From: JACKOB01 sp024234575
GTDB lineage: Bacteria; Pseudomonadota; Gammaproteobacteria; Pseudomonadales; Oleiphilaceae
Assembly: GCA_051208035.1 (NCBI GenBank)
Contig: JBPJFZ010000002.1
Span: 248,001 to 312,000, forward strand
Direction: 5' to 3'
Length of the DNA stretch: 64,000 bases
Shown here: positions 17,406 through 26,433 of the stretch, piece after piece
Layout: every line of letters starts with the position of its first letter
How positions within the stretch are numbered: the stretch's first letter is position 1
The notes under the pieces: generated by a model
The model's input: only the letters and a program-made list of their open reading frames with translations
Told to the model about the DNA's origin: nothing
Database searches by the model: none
Position numbers and translations under genes: made by a program

Positions 17406-17643
17406 GGTGACAGTTTGTTTAAAAGGCGGAGCAGTTTTGGGGCCTTTTCATGCAACCTGGAGCAAAGAAACCTCTGGTGATGTCCGCGAATTAAGCCGGG
17501 ACTTCGAGCAATACTTACAGGGCAAGGCGCAATCGAGGTTTAAATACCATTTGCATGATACCTATGCCAACTCGGTGCACTGTCTTATTTTAAAATTTGA
17601 CGATGTAACGGGGATTTACGATCACGTAAAGCTGCGTGCTTAG
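17371..17643 (+). CDS. Small unrecognised protein overlapping the WS/DGAT gene
   Basis: A 90-residue protein that I do not recognise. The start lies inside the last codons of the WS/DGAT gene, with AGGAG 8 bases upstream, so translation is probably coupled. It is soluble in appearance, with no signal peptide or membrane segment, and alternates strand-like and helical stretches. Coupling to a wax ester synthase hints at a partner or lipid role, but nothing in the sequence proves it. Confidence 0.65.
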   Translation: MQIAEDALTNHEVTVCLKGGAVLGPFHATWSKETSGDVRELSRDFEQYLQGKAQSRFKYHLHDTYANSVHCLILKFDDVTGIYDHVKLRA

Positions 17644-18011
17644 ATAACCAGCACAAATAGAAGAAGTGCGGCATGTGGATAGGCTACAGTAGGGCGCAGG
17701 CTACTGGACAGGTATTCTTTAACTAAATTGATAGTGCCGGGGCGGTTTGTTTGAAAGTCGCTGTACAGCGCGTTTGTGTTGCCAGGTGCTGACTCAAGCA
17801 GTACTAACCTGGCTTCAAGGCGTTGCTGAAACGTTTTCCAGATGCCGTCCTGTAGCCATAAAACGAGCAACAAAAAGGCGACAAATGCACCTTTGATAGT
17901 AAAACTCAAACTCCAAAGGGTGACAAAGACACTCATCAGCTTGATTATCAGCGACCACTTTTCATAGTTTTCATATTGGCTATGCAATAGCAGCCATTCA
18001 TCTGTTTTCAT
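17640..18011 (-). CDS. Small hypothetical membrane protein
   Basis: A 123-residue protein with two close membrane segments (about residues 24-52) and a third at the very C-terminus (about 107-123), separated by a soluble stretch of about 55 residues. Family not recognised. Its end overlaps the convergent small ORF by four bases, and it follows the Yip1-family gene on the same strand, separated by a terminator. Confidence 0.6.
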   Translation of the reverse strand: MKTDEWLLLHSQYENYEKWSLIIKLMSVFVTLWSLSFTIKGAFVAFLLLVLWLQDGIWKTFQQRLEARLVLLESAPGNTNALYSDFQTNRPGTINLVKEYLSSSLRPTVAYPHAALLLFVLVI

Positions 18012-18042
18012 CGTGACGCCCCAACTTAGTAAACTAACAATG

Positions 18043-18070
18043 TAAAACGCCCGGCATTATACCGGGCGTT
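18043..18070 (-). terminator. Terminator after the Yip1-family gene
   Basis: AACGCCCGG (18046-18054) and CCGGGCGTT (18062-18070) form a perfect 9-bp stem. On the minus strand it is followed by TTTTAC, a short U tail, ending transcription from the Yip1-type gene. Confidence 0.75.
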
Positions 18071-18093
18071 GTTTGGCGTGTCCTGTAATGTTT

Positions 18094-18780
18094 TTAGCGG
18101 ATGTACACCGGCCCCACACCGACGGACCAAAATATAACCGTGATGGCAAAGAGTCCCACCAACATGACAAGACCTACCGTGAGGACGGAGCTTGCGAATA
18201 TGAAGCCTCGCTCAGGTGGAATTTTCATTAATATGGGCAAGCCTTCATAAAGAAGGTAGACCGCATAGGCAATGGCGATCATGCCGGCGATCATATTTAC
18301 CCAAAGGTTGGGGTAGGCGGCAATAAAACCAACCAGAAATAGTGGCGTTGAAGTATAAGCTGCCAGAATGGCACCACGGGGAGTCTGATTGTCGACGCCG
18401 AACGTTTTAGCAAAGAAATCAATAAATTGCCCAATGATAAATACACCCGCCAGCAACGCGAAGTAGAACAGCGTGCAAAGCTGCAGCGCGCTGCCTTGAG
18501 TGAGTCGAACGTTATCACCGCCAGCGATACTCCAGCCAACCTGTGTCACGCCATAATAGCCAGCGGCAGCTGGAATTATCGCGAGGATAATAACGTGAGA
18601 TAAATACAGTCGTGATACCGTTTCGTTTTCACGGCGGATAGATTCCCACTCCAGATCGGGGTGGGTCATGATGCCCAGTGCATGACCTAAACTCACTGAC
18701 ATACCTCCTTTGATTATTGTTTTGTCGGAAATGTCTTGTGAAAGCGCCTGTTTAACTGCCATAAGAAACAATTGCCTCAC
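18094..18780 (-). CDS. Yip1 family inner-membrane protein
   Basis: A 228-residue protein with five predicted membrane segments between about residues 60 and 225. It resembles bacterial Yip1-domain proteins: the segment HPDLEWESIRREN before the first membrane helix is typical (residues 37-49). The cellular role of these bacterial proteins is not settled. No operon partner is evident; upstream lies the convergent or independent sthA gene on the same strand, 160 bases away. Confidence 0.8.
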   Translation of the reverse strand: MRQLFLMAVKQALSQDISDKTIIKGGMSVSLGHALGIMTHPDLEWESIRRENETVSRLYLSHVIILAIIPAAAGYYGVTQVGWSIAGGDNVRLTQGSALQLCTLFYFALLAGVFIIGQFIDFFAKTFGVDNQTPRGAILAAYTSTPLFLVGFIAAYPNLWVNMIAGMIAIAYAVYLLYEGLPILMKIPPERGFIFASSVLTVGLVMLVGLFAITVIFWSVGVGPVYIR

Positions 18781-18942
18781 ACCTCAAGTGAATATCTTTC
18801 AATCAGAATAGTCAAGAAATGAGCAGTATTTCTTCGGCTGAGGCAAATTATCCTATGTTTTCGAGATGCTAATATCGTTGTTTTTAGGGCATTCGGCGGC
18901 GATGCATTTGCTTGCAAGCCGCCACTTTAAGAATGTAATCCG

Positions 18943-20343
18943 CTAATATTTCTCGTTATGTTTCTGCCGCTGGCCAATGACCGCTAAAGCGGCAACACGA
19001 TAGGCTTCTGCCAGCGTTGGAAAGTTAAAAATACTTTCGACAAAAATATCGACGTTGGCATTGGCAAGCATGGCCATTTGCCCGATATGAATCAGTTCGG
19101 TGGCACCTTCGCCAACGATTTGTACGCCAAGTATTTTTTCACCGTCGCTATCGCAGATTAATTTCAACATGCCGTCTTTGATGCCATTGATTTGGCCTCG
19201 GGATATCTCTTCAAAATTCGCCCGGCCGATAATCACGTCACCGTGCTTTTTTGCTGCTTGCTGTTCGGTCATGCCGACGGCCGAAAGTTCAGGAATGCCG
19301 TAGATGCCTGACGGAATCATCTGACTCATGGGGCCAATTTCTAAGCCCAGGGCATTGCAGCTGGCGCGACGGCCTTGCTCCATTGACGCAGACGCTAAGG
19401 ATGGTGGGCCAATCACATCACCTGCGGCGTAGATGCTGCCAACCGACGTTTGCAGTAGGCTATTAACAGGAATATTGCCATTTTCATTTAACGAAAGGCC
19501 TGCGTTTTCAATGCAAAGGTCTTTGACATTAGCGATGCGCCCGGCGGCACAAAGCAGCTTTGATGACTTCACCACGGTGCCATCAGCGCACTCGGTAATG
19601 ACTTGCGAAACGCCATCCCAGCGTACACTGGTTACCTGCTTTTCTCCCATCCAGACACCGCCCATCGATTGGAAGGCGCTAACGAATTTGGTGGTCAGGT
19701 CTGCGTCGAGGAAACCAAGCGGCAGCGGGTAGCGATCAATCATAGTAACCTGCACCCCCAATGCCTGAAATATCGAGGCGTATTCGCTGGCGATCACGCC
19801 GCCGCCCAATACCGTTAGGCTGCGAGGTAGATAGAGCATGGTAAGGATAGAATCGCTGTCGTATATATTCTCGTGGTCCACCGGAATATTGTCTGGCTGA
19901 CGGGGAATCGAGCCAGAGGCGATGATAAAGTTTGTACCCGAAAGGGTTTCTTTTTCACCTCGAACCCGAGTGATTTCGATCTCATTAGCAGATAGAAATT
20001 TTGCTCGACCATGCACACGGTGAATTTTATTGCGCGATATCTGATTCACCATAAAGGTGTCGTGGGCTTTGAGCACCAGATTCAAACGGTCAATGAGCGT
20101 CGACATCTCTGTGTCTTCTGCCAGCTCGAAACTACATAATGCGGCATTTTCACGCATTTTTTTAACCCGCAGCGCATTTTCCCTAAGGGTTTTACTCGGG
20201 ATAGTTCCGCGATAGACACAAGCGCCGCCTAAGCGCTGATCACGCTCAATAAGCGCAACACTTTTACCCGCTTTGGATGCCTGTACGGCGGCCTTCTGCC
20301 CGGCAGGACCGCTACCGATGACGATGACGTCGAAATGGTTCAT
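18943..20343 (-). CDS. sthA: Soluble pyridine nucleotide transhydrogenase
   Basis: A 466-residue flavoprotein of the lipoamide dehydrogenase fold that exchanges hydride between NADPH and NAD+. FAD motif GSGPAGQKAAV at residues 10-20. At the disulfide site C42 is kept but the second Cys is T47 (CVYRGTIPSK), as in SthA and unlike true lipoamide dehydrogenases. NAD(P) motif GGGVIASEYASIF near 180 and the AAGDVIGPPSLAS FAD motif near 310 follow. It overlaps the HDOD gene upstream by four bases (ATGA). Confidence 0.93.
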   Translation of the reverse strand: MNHFDVIVIGSGPAGQKAAVQASKAGKSVALIERDQRLGGACVYRGTIPSKTLRENALRVKKMRENAALCSFELAEDTEMSTLIDRLNLVLKAHDTFMVNQISRNKIHRVHGRAKFLSANEIEITRVRGEKETLSGTNFIIASGSIPRQPDNIPVDHENIYDSDSILTMLYLPRSLTVLGGGVIASEYASIFQALGVQVTMIDRYPLPLGFLDADLTTKFVSAFQSMGGVWMGEKQVTSVRWDGVSQVITECADGTVVKSSKLLCAAGRIANVKDLCIENAGLSLNENGNIPVNSLLQTSVGSIYAAGDVIGPPSLASASMEQGRRASCNALGLEIGPMSQMIPSGIYGIPELSAVGMTEQQAAKKHGDVIIGRANFEEISRGQINGIKDGMLKLICDSDGEKILGVQIVGEGATELIHIGQMAMLANANVDIFVESIFNFPTLAEAYRVAALAVIGQRQKHNEKY

Positions 20344-21209
20344 GAGCGCATCGCCTCCATCGCAGATTTCACTTTATCTTGTTGTGCCAACAGGGTTTCA
20401 ATCTCGTCTTCATAAAGATTGAGGTCTGCAAAGACAGGGCTTTGTAAGACGGCGTCCATTGCAAACATGTCCGGCCATAGCATCGCTGTCGCCATTTGCG
20501 CCGCTCCATGAATCACCATCGCCTGGTCTTTATTGCTCTTCGCGTGACTATAGTCTTGATAGTGCTGTACTGATTCTTGCACGATCACTGGCATTTCCCA
20601 TTTTTGCACGATCACACTGCCAAAGCGGACATGAAAAATTTGCTCTAGCAGCAACGCCTCTTTCGCCTCGATAGTGATGTTTTGTTTTTCTGCATACTCT
20701 GCGATCGATTGCAGAATCGAAGGTCTGCCTATCGAGTGCAGCAGGCCGCACAAAAAAGATGCTTCGACATTTTTTTTGCTGGCCCGGGCCAGCTCTTTGC
20801 CCCATAAAGCGGTGCCCAGCGCATGCGACCAAATATCAGCAATTCGAGCGTCGTAGCCGGGAGCTTTAAACATTTTTGAGTTTAATGAGGCGGCGAGCGC
20901 GATTTCGGTAATCAGATTCATTCCCAGGCGGGCAATAGCCTGCTGCAGCGACACCATGGAGGCGTTAGGTGTGTAGGCAGCAGAGTTAGCGATACGCATC
21001 ACATGACCAGCCAATGAAGGGTCACCCTGAATTAACTTTGATAATGCCGCGGCGTCAGAGTCCGGGTCATTTGACATCGCTAACACCCGGCTCGCCACAT
21101 CGGGCAGCAGGGGTACTTCTATCCACTTTTCTTTCACTAACGTATCGAGGTAGGTCGAGATATCCCTGGCTTCGGGACTTAAACCGTTTGGGGTGTTACT
21201 CACAATCAA
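20340..21209 (-). CDS. HDOD domain signalling protein
   Basis: A 289-residue protein with an HDOD domain over about residues 25-230. It shows the typical LPDVASRVLAMSNDPDSDAAALSKLIQGDPSLAGHVMRIANSA start, IARLGMNLITEIALAAS, and the FLCGLLHSIGRP region where the family's degenerate HD site lies. HDOD proteins act as signalling or scaffold proteins, not usually as phosphodiesterases. Its stop overlaps the sthA start, so the two are co-translated, an unusual pairing whose meaning is unknown. Confidence 0.88.
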   Translation of the reverse strand: MIVSNTPNGLSPEARDISTYLDTLVKEKWIEVPLLPDVASRVLAMSNDPDSDAAALSKLIQGDPSLAGHVMRIANSAAYTPNASMVSLQQAIARLGMNLITEIALAASLNSKMFKAPGYDARIADIWSHALGTALWGKELARASKKNVEASFLCGLLHSIGRPSILQSIAEYAEKQNITIEAKEALLLEQIFHVRFGSVIVQKWEMPVIVQESVQHYQDYSHAKSNKDQAMVIHGAAQMATAMLWPDMFAMDAVLQSPVFADLNLYEDEIETLLAQQDKVKSAMEAMRS

Positions 21210-21421
21210 ACTCCGGATGTTATTGTTTTGACTAAGTTTAGACCAGCTTTCGCAACCCCTCTAATGCATTGACGCATAATCTTACTATTCCGCGGAAATA
21301 GTCTGTGATATCTGTTGAGCTCTTTGAGGTGAATATATTTGAGGGAGAGATGGTTAAAAAAACGCCATATAGAATAAGGGCTCGTCTAATTTAAGGCGAT
21401 GCAGGTTGTAGAGGAGTTTAA

Positions 21422-21928
21422 ATGATGAATATTGGCATTGGGTTATTGGTAATGGGATTCGCGGTCAGTAGCAGCATCTTGGTGGCATCTGAGCGCACAG
21501 AGAGCAACGATGTCTTGCCTGTGCCGATCCAGATTATTGGCGACGCGGTCCGCGTTGACGAGGCCGATCAGCAGCTGTGTCTTAAAAAACAAGAGGATTT
21601 TTACTGCGGCCGCAGCCACTCGGTAAGCTATTTGGCCGAAGATGGTAAAATTGCGCGTACGCCCCTCACGGCGGTGGTTGACCGCTGGCAGATAGGTAGT
21701 CTTTACGTTGATGGCAAAGTATTGTTTGTGGTCGTTGATGATCAACGAGGCACATTATGGACGTTGCCAGATACGCTTGAGCGTACCGTGGGCACTCTTT
21801 CTGTGCGCAAAAATGATATAGTCACCCTGGTCGACCTGCCAGATCCACTGGCGGATCGAAGCGTGGGCTGTAACTGTATTGGGTATGATCGATTCTTTCC
21901 TGCAGCGGCCATTATTTCAACATTTTAG
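21422..21928 (+). CDS. Exported hypothetical protein
   Basis: A 168-residue protein not assigned to a family. Residues 1-23 look like a signal peptide (hydrophobic IGIGLLVMGFAVSSSILVA, cleavage near VAS-E), so the mature part is probably periplasmic. It has four Cys in two pairs (LCLKKQEDFYC and CNC near the C-terminus), which could bind metal or form disulfides. The DUF1415 gene follows 20 bases later, suggesting an operon. Confidence 0.65.
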   Translation: MMNIGIGLLVMGFAVSSSILVASERTESNDVLPVPIQIIGDAVRVDEADQQLCLKKQEDFYCGRSHSVSYLAEDGKIARTPLTAVVDRWQIGSLYVDGKVLFVVVDDQRGTLWTLPDTLERTVGTLSVRKNDIVTLVDLPDPLADRSVGCNCIGYDRFFPAAAIISTF

Positions 21929-21948
21929 CCGGTTTAGGGTCGTACTAT

Positions 21949-22527
21949 ATGGAACAGATGGCAGATGTCGTTGCTCATACACAGGCATGGGTGAGCTCGG
22001 TGGTGGTAGGTGAAAATTTTTGCCCCTTTGCCCGCAGAGAGGTGGTCAATAATCGGGTGCGCTATGTTGTGGCACCCCCTGCGGAGACAACTAGTGCAAA
22101 TAAACAAAGTGAACATTTGGAAGCCATATTGATGTTGTTGCAGGCAGAGCTGCAGTACTTGGATGCGCACGAGAGTACCGAAACAACATTGATCATCTGC
22201 CCGGAAGGCTTTGATGACTTTAACAATTATCTCGATTTTTTTGAGCTTGCTGAAGATCAGCTGGCAAGACAGGGTTTTGAAGGGATATATCAGGTAGCGA
22301 GCTTTCATCCGCAATATTGCTTTGACGGTGCGAGTGCGGAAGACGCCGCTAATTACACCAATCGGTCACCTTACCCAATGCTGCATTTAATTCGGGAAGA
22401 AAGCATTGAGAACGTGTTAGAGAATATCGAAAACCCCGAGGACATTCCCAATCGCAATATCCAACATGCGCGCCAGCTTGGTATTGAAACCATGCGAGAA
22501 AAACTGGCGGCGTGTTTTAAAAAGTAA
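21949..22527 (+). CDS. DUF1415 family protein
   Basis: A 192-residue protein resembling DUF1415, a conserved cytoplasmic family of unknown function in proteobacteria. Characteristic stretches are the near-N-terminal VVGENFCPFARREV (residues 19-32), FNNYLDFFELAE, and YQVASFHPQYCFDG with two well-conserved Cys regions. Located 20 bases after an exported protein gene. Confidence 0.85.
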   Translation: MEQMADVVAHTQAWVSSVVVGENFCPFARREVVNNRVRYVVAPPAETTSANKQSEHLEAILMLLQAELQYLDAHESTETTLIICPEGFDDFNNYLDFFELAEDQLARQGFEGIYQVASFHPQYCFDGASAEDAANYTNRSPYPMLHLIREESIENVLENIENPEDIPNRNIQHARQLGIETMREKLAACFKK

Positions 22528-22580
22528 GAACCAGAACCAGAACCAAACCAAGCGAAGCGAAGCAAGCAGCGAAGATTGTT
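22526..22580. repeat. Short direct repeats between convergent genes
   Basis: Two short tandem runs: GAACCA-type units (about 22530-22548) and GCGAA-type units (about 22552-22575), lying between the DUF1415 gene and the convergent molybdopterin enzyme gene. No inverted repeats or transposase are associated. Confidence 0.5.
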
Positions 22581-22610
22581 CACCGCTCGCTTTGCCTGAA
22601 GATTTTCCTG

Positions 22611-24845
22611 TTAGGCCGTTTGCACTTTCTTAGTGCCTTTTTTTGTACGCATCGCGGCGGCATTGTTTGCTTTGGCAGAGATGGGCACTAATGTTACCGG
22701 CACACCGTTTAAGGCAGCATTTCCCGATAGCTCATCAATAAAAAGTTCATCCGTAAGATCATTCACGCTGACACCCGCATGTTGCTCCGCAATTTTCCAG
22801 CCAGTGCCTTGTCGGTTGTGGCCCCAGCCATGGGGGATGCTAATGACACCGGGCATGATTTCGTCGGTAATCTCTGCGGCAATTTCCACCGCACCGACGC
22901 GTGAAGTGACCCGCACCATTTGTTCGTTAACGATACCTCGTGCCTCGGCATCTTGTGGATGCATCATAACGGTACAGCGGGACTTCCCTTTTACCAGTCG
23001 ATGGCTGTTGTGCAGCCAGGAATTATTGCTACGAACATGCCTTCGACCAATTAAGAGCAGCGTTCCTGGCTCTGTCTTTTCGCTGGTGGATGCAAAAAAT
23101 GTTGTATTTAATCGCGCAATATCAGCACTGAAAAAATCCAAGGCCATGTTTATTTTTTTATCGCGGGTATAAAGCCCTTTTGGTAACGACTCTCGCAGTG
23201 GCCCCAGGTCAATCCCATGCGGATTATCTTTTAGTTTTTTCAGGCTCAAGCCTTTCAACAGATTCCATTTACCACCGTAGGGACCGGTACGCAGCAAAAG
23301 ATCGAGAATGGATTGTGGTCCTAGCGCCATCATCGCTTTGTGGCTGAGAATTTGTTTGATCGTAGGCTTTGATTTCAATCGATGAGCAAGCTCTAAGAAA
23401 ATCTGCCAGTCATGTTTGGCAGAAGCCTCGGGCACAAACAGCGGTGTTGAGTATTTGGCGGTATTGCGCACAGCTAAGGTATGGAAAACGATGTCGTAGT
23501 GATCCCTTTCAAGCGGGCCAACTGGCGGTAATATAATGTTAGCGTGTCGGTTGCTTTCGTTGCGATAGAAATCTACGGCTACCATAAAGTCGAGTTGGCT
23601 AAAGGCTTTATCCAGCTGAGCGCCATTTGGAGTTGATAGTACCGGGTTGCCTGCGGCGATGAGCATGGCTTTAATCTGTCCCTCACCGGGGGTAAGAATC
23701 TCTTCTGCTAATACTGCCGATGGCAGCTCGCCTCCAAAGCCTGCCAGCCCTCTAACGCGAGACTTGATTTTACCAATATGACCTTTGCCTGACTGGGGTA
23801 AAATATCCGCCGCCGGATGGGTAAACATCATACCGCCTGCGCTGTCTAAGCGACCGGTGAGCATGTTAAAGACCATGATCAAGTATTGCGTCAGTGTGCC
23901 AAATTGTTGTACCGAGCAGCCCATGCGTCCATAGCAAACAGCGGCTTTGGCATGGCAAAAATCACGCACGAGTGCGCGTGTGGATTCTGCTGGTATGCCC
24001 GTTAACGGCGCGACTTTTTCGGCGCTGTATGGTGCGCTGATTTGCTGCAGAGCATAGAGGTTGTCAGTGAATGACTTTATCTTACCTGGCGCGCAAAGTT
24101 TTTCTGCGAAAACGGTGTTAATCATCGCCAGCATAAGCAGCGCATCGGTGCCGGGGCGAATGAAATGGTGTTCGTTGGCAAGCTCTGCCGTTTCGCTTCG
24201 ACGAGGGTCGATGACGATCACTTTACCTGAGCGCTTCTGGATATCTTTCAGCCGGTTGCGTATATCCGGTACGGACATGATACTGCCATTGGAGGCGATC
24301 GGGTTGCCGCCAATAATCATAAAGTGGTCTGTGCGATCAATATCGGGTACTGGCAACATGAGCTGATGGCCAAACATCTGGTAAGCGACAATATGATGTG
24401 GCAGCTGATCTACCGACGTCGCCGAAAACTTGTTTTTCGTGCGAAGTGTCTGCAATAAATATTTACCAAACAGCATAGAGCCCATATTGTGGACGTTAGG
24501 ATTGCCAAGATAAGCGCCGACCGCATCCCGGCCGTGGGTTTTCTGTACCTTTTTAAGGGCTGCTGCGGTTTTCGACAATGCCTCTTCCCAGCTTATTTCA
24601 TGCCAGCCCGTGGCGGTTCTTTCGATGGGGGCGCGCAACCGATCAGGGTCTTCGTGCAGGTCTTGCAGTGCCGTTGCCTTGGGGCAGATATGCCCGCGGC
24701 TAAACGGGTCATCCTTGTCGCCTTTAATCGAAATAATCTTCTGGCCCTGGGTTTTTATCTCTACTCCACACATCGCTTCGCACAGACTGCAGGTTCGGTA
24801 ATGAGTGTTAATAGACGCTTCTGATTGTGGAGAGTGAGTAGCCAT
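22611..24845 (-). CDS. Molybdopterin-dependent oxidoreductase (DMSO reductase superfamily)
   Basis: A 744-residue molybdenum/tungsten bis-MGD enzyme. A 4Fe-4S cluster is bound by C19, C22, C26 and C54. Downstream are VIDPRRSETAELA, YGRMGCSVQQFG, and the C-terminal MGD-binding domain with VRVTSRVGAVEIAAEITDEIMPGVISIPHGWGHN. No signal peptide, so it is cytoplasmic. The stretch SATSVDQLPHHIVAYQ lies where many relatives have a Cys or Sec metal ligand, and none is seen here. Substrate unknown. A TetR regulator gene lies 57 bases upstream on the same strand. Confidence 0.9.
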   Translation of the reverse strand: MATHSPQSEASINTHYRTCSLCEAMCGVEIKTQGQKIISIKGDKDDPFSRGHICPKATALQDLHEDPDRLRAPIERTATGWHEISWEEALSKTAAALKKVQKTHGRDAVGAYLGNPNVHNMGSMLFGKYLLQTLRTKNKFSATSVDQLPHHIVAYQMFGHQLMLPVPDIDRTDHFMIIGGNPIASNGSIMSVPDIRNRLKDIQKRSGKVIVIDPRRSETAELANEHHFIRPGTDALLMLAMINTVFAEKLCAPGKIKSFTDNLYALQQISAPYSAEKVAPLTGIPAESTRALVRDFCHAKAAVCYGRMGCSVQQFGTLTQYLIMVFNMLTGRLDSAGGMMFTHPAADILPQSGKGHIGKIKSRVRGLAGFGGELPSAVLAEEILTPGEGQIKAMLIAAGNPVLSTPNGAQLDKAFSQLDFMVAVDFYRNESNRHANIILPPVGPLERDHYDIVFHTLAVRNTAKYSTPLFVPEASAKHDWQIFLELAHRLKSKPTIKQILSHKAMMALGPQSILDLLLRTGPYGGKWNLLKGLSLKKLKDNPHGIDLGPLRESLPKGLYTRDKKINMALDFFSADIARLNTTFFASTSEKTEPGTLLLIGRRHVRSNNSWLHNSHRLVKGKSRCTVMMHPQDAEARGIVNEQMVRVTSRVGAVEIAAEITDEIMPGVISIPHGWGHNRQGTGWKIAEQHAGVSVNDLTDELFIDELSGNAALNGVPVTLVPISAKANNAAAMRTKKGTKKVQTA

Positions 24846-24902
24846 CGCTTTTTCCTGTATTGGTTTTTGTGGATGTTTACATTGATGTTAAAAAAGTGGT
24901 CG

Positions 24903-25571
24903 TTACGCTGTGCTCGCGTTTGTGAACTCTGTGATCAGGCTCTGCGACATCAATGCTACCGAGGCCACCGCCACCTCTTGCGTATACTTGCCATCGGCAA
25001 CACCCAATACCAATGAATGGACCAACGCCGAAATGCTGTCTACATAAAGCTGCAGTGGCGCATCTTTGATTGGTATGCCATTGGCATTGGCAAGTCTACG
25101 AATGAGCTCAACCCAGCTTTGGTTAATATCACTGATAATTTGCCCAAGCTCACCCTTGGCCGGGTTATCCGGGTGGTGATAGTCCGCCAGAATAATGCGA
25201 AATAACGGCACGTTCTTTAGTAGCACCGTCATATTGATTTCGAGATAGCGCTGACTAAGGGTGCGAATATCATGCTGATCGCCTTGTTTTAGCTCGTTGG
25301 CAATAGCAACAAACTTTTCTTGCAGCGAGGGCAGATAGCGGGCTTTTAATGTCTCTCTAACGTCAATGATCAGCGCATCGACTGAGGCGTAGTGATTGTA
25401 GAAGCTGGGCTGTGCAATACCCGCTGCCTTGCTGATTTTATTCATGGAGAGGCCCTGCAGACCTTCACTCATTAGTAGTGTGAACGTGCTTTGCACGATT
25501 CGCTCTCGCGTTGCTTCTTTCTTACCGAGGCGACTGGTTTTGGGCATGAAGAGGGAGTTTTGTGTGTTCAA
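24903..25571 (-). CDS. TetR family transcriptional regulator
   Basis: A 222-residue regulator with a TetR N-terminal DNA-binding domain (about residues 17-65, with RIVQSTFTLLMSEGLQGLSMNKISKAAGIAQPSFYNHYAS) and a helical C-terminal ligand domain. It lies 57 bases before the molybdopterin enzyme gene on the same strand and has a near-perfect palindromic operator just upstream, so autorepression and control of that enzyme are likely. The ligand is unknown; many relatives sense fatty acids or aromatics. Confidence 0.9.
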   Translation of the reverse strand: MNTQNSLFMPKTSRLGKKEATRERIVQSTFTLLMSEGLQGLSMNKISKAAGIAQPSFYNHYASVDALIIDVRETLKARYLPSLQEKFVAIANELKQGDQHDIRTLSQRYLEINMTVLLKNVPLFRIILADYHHPDNPAKGELGQIISDINQSWVELIRRLANANGIPIKDAPLQLYVDSISALVHSLVLGVADGKYTQEVAVASVALMSQSLITEFTNASTA

Positions 25572-25580
25572 TAGCTTGAC

Positions 25581-25616
25581 CTATAAGGTTATAGTTAAAA
25601 GACTATAGCCTTATAG
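25581..25616. promoter_or_regulatory. Palindromic operator, probable TetR site
   Basis: CTATAAGGTTATAG (25581-25594) and CTATAGCCTTATAG (25603-25616) are inverted repeats matching at 13 of 14 positions, with an 8-bp spacer. It begins 10 bases from the TetR start codon, where it would overlap the promoter. This supports autoregulation. Confidence 0.75.
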
Positions 25617-25663
25617 TTTAAAAAATGGAAGATTAATTTTTGAGCAGATATCTGATGGCTAAA

Positions 25664-26314
25664 CTAAAGGTGACCGACTTTTACATAGATGAGACAGCCT
25701 TCTTCGCTAAACGGTTTATGCTGGCTAAGATGGGGACTTCGCATCCAGGTACCTGCGGGGTAAGCGCCGTGCTCATCCGCAAATGTGCCTTCAAGTACCA
25801 GTATTTCTTCGCCGCCCCAATGCCGGTGAGATGAAAAAAATGTGCCCGGCGCCCAACGAGCCAACGCAACGTTCTCATGCTCGAAGCTGTGTAACGGTAG
25901 AACGCTTAGCCCCGCAACCAGGCCCGGTCGCCAGGCAGATTGTTTGGTATGAATAACCACTCGCTGGCAATCTTGCAGGGTAAACTGCCGCAGCTTAACA
26001 AATATGGTGCAGCCGTCTTTGCTGAAAGGTCGATGGGATGACCCGGGCGGGTTGCGTACATAGGTTCCTGCGGGATAATCGCCATGTTCGTCAGAGAAGG
26101 TTCCCTCCAATACCAGAAACTCTTCGCCTAAAGCGTGTTCGTGACGTGAAAACGCCGAGCCGGGGGCATATTTCACCAGGCTGGTTGCCATCGCCACTTC
26201 GTCGCCCACACGCTCCAGCATTTTTCTTGATACTCCCGTCTGGGGGGAGTCAACCCAATCTATTGCCGAAGTATTGATGACAACTTGCAGGTTTCGGTTG
26301 GCGTTGATGTCCAT
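25664..26314 (-). CDS. Double-cupin protein, ChrR-like
   Basis: A 216-residue protein with two tandem cupin domains (about residues 20-105 and 115-216). Each has the metal-ligand type motif (FSRHEHALGEEFLVLEGTF and FSSHRHWGGEEILVLEGTF) and ends in a matching GxYPAGTxxRxPxxSxHxPFSxxGC segment, so the halves are an internal duplication. This resembles the ChrR anti-sigma cupin family, but the N-terminal zinc anti-sigma domain is absent. Located just upstream of the TetR operator on the same strand. Confidence 0.85.
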   Translation of the reverse strand: MDINANRNLQVVINTSAIDWVDSPQTGVSRKMLERVGDEVAMATSLVKYAPGSAFSRHEHALGEEFLVLEGTFSDEHGDYPAGTYVRNPPGSSHRPFSKDGCTIFVKLRQFTLQDCQRVVIHTKQSAWRPGLVAGLSVLPLHSFEHENVALARWAPGTFFSSHRHWGGEEILVLEGTFADEHGAYPAGTWMRSPHLSQHKPFSEEGCLIYVKVGHL

Positions 26315-26433
26315 AGGTAACTGCCTTTATTGAGTTTCGTAAAAACCGCGAAAAAGTTGATAATACCATTTGGCAAAAAATATGAGGCTTATCGCTTTTA
26401 AATTCTCGCATGACGTACCAAGGCAAAGAGGTT

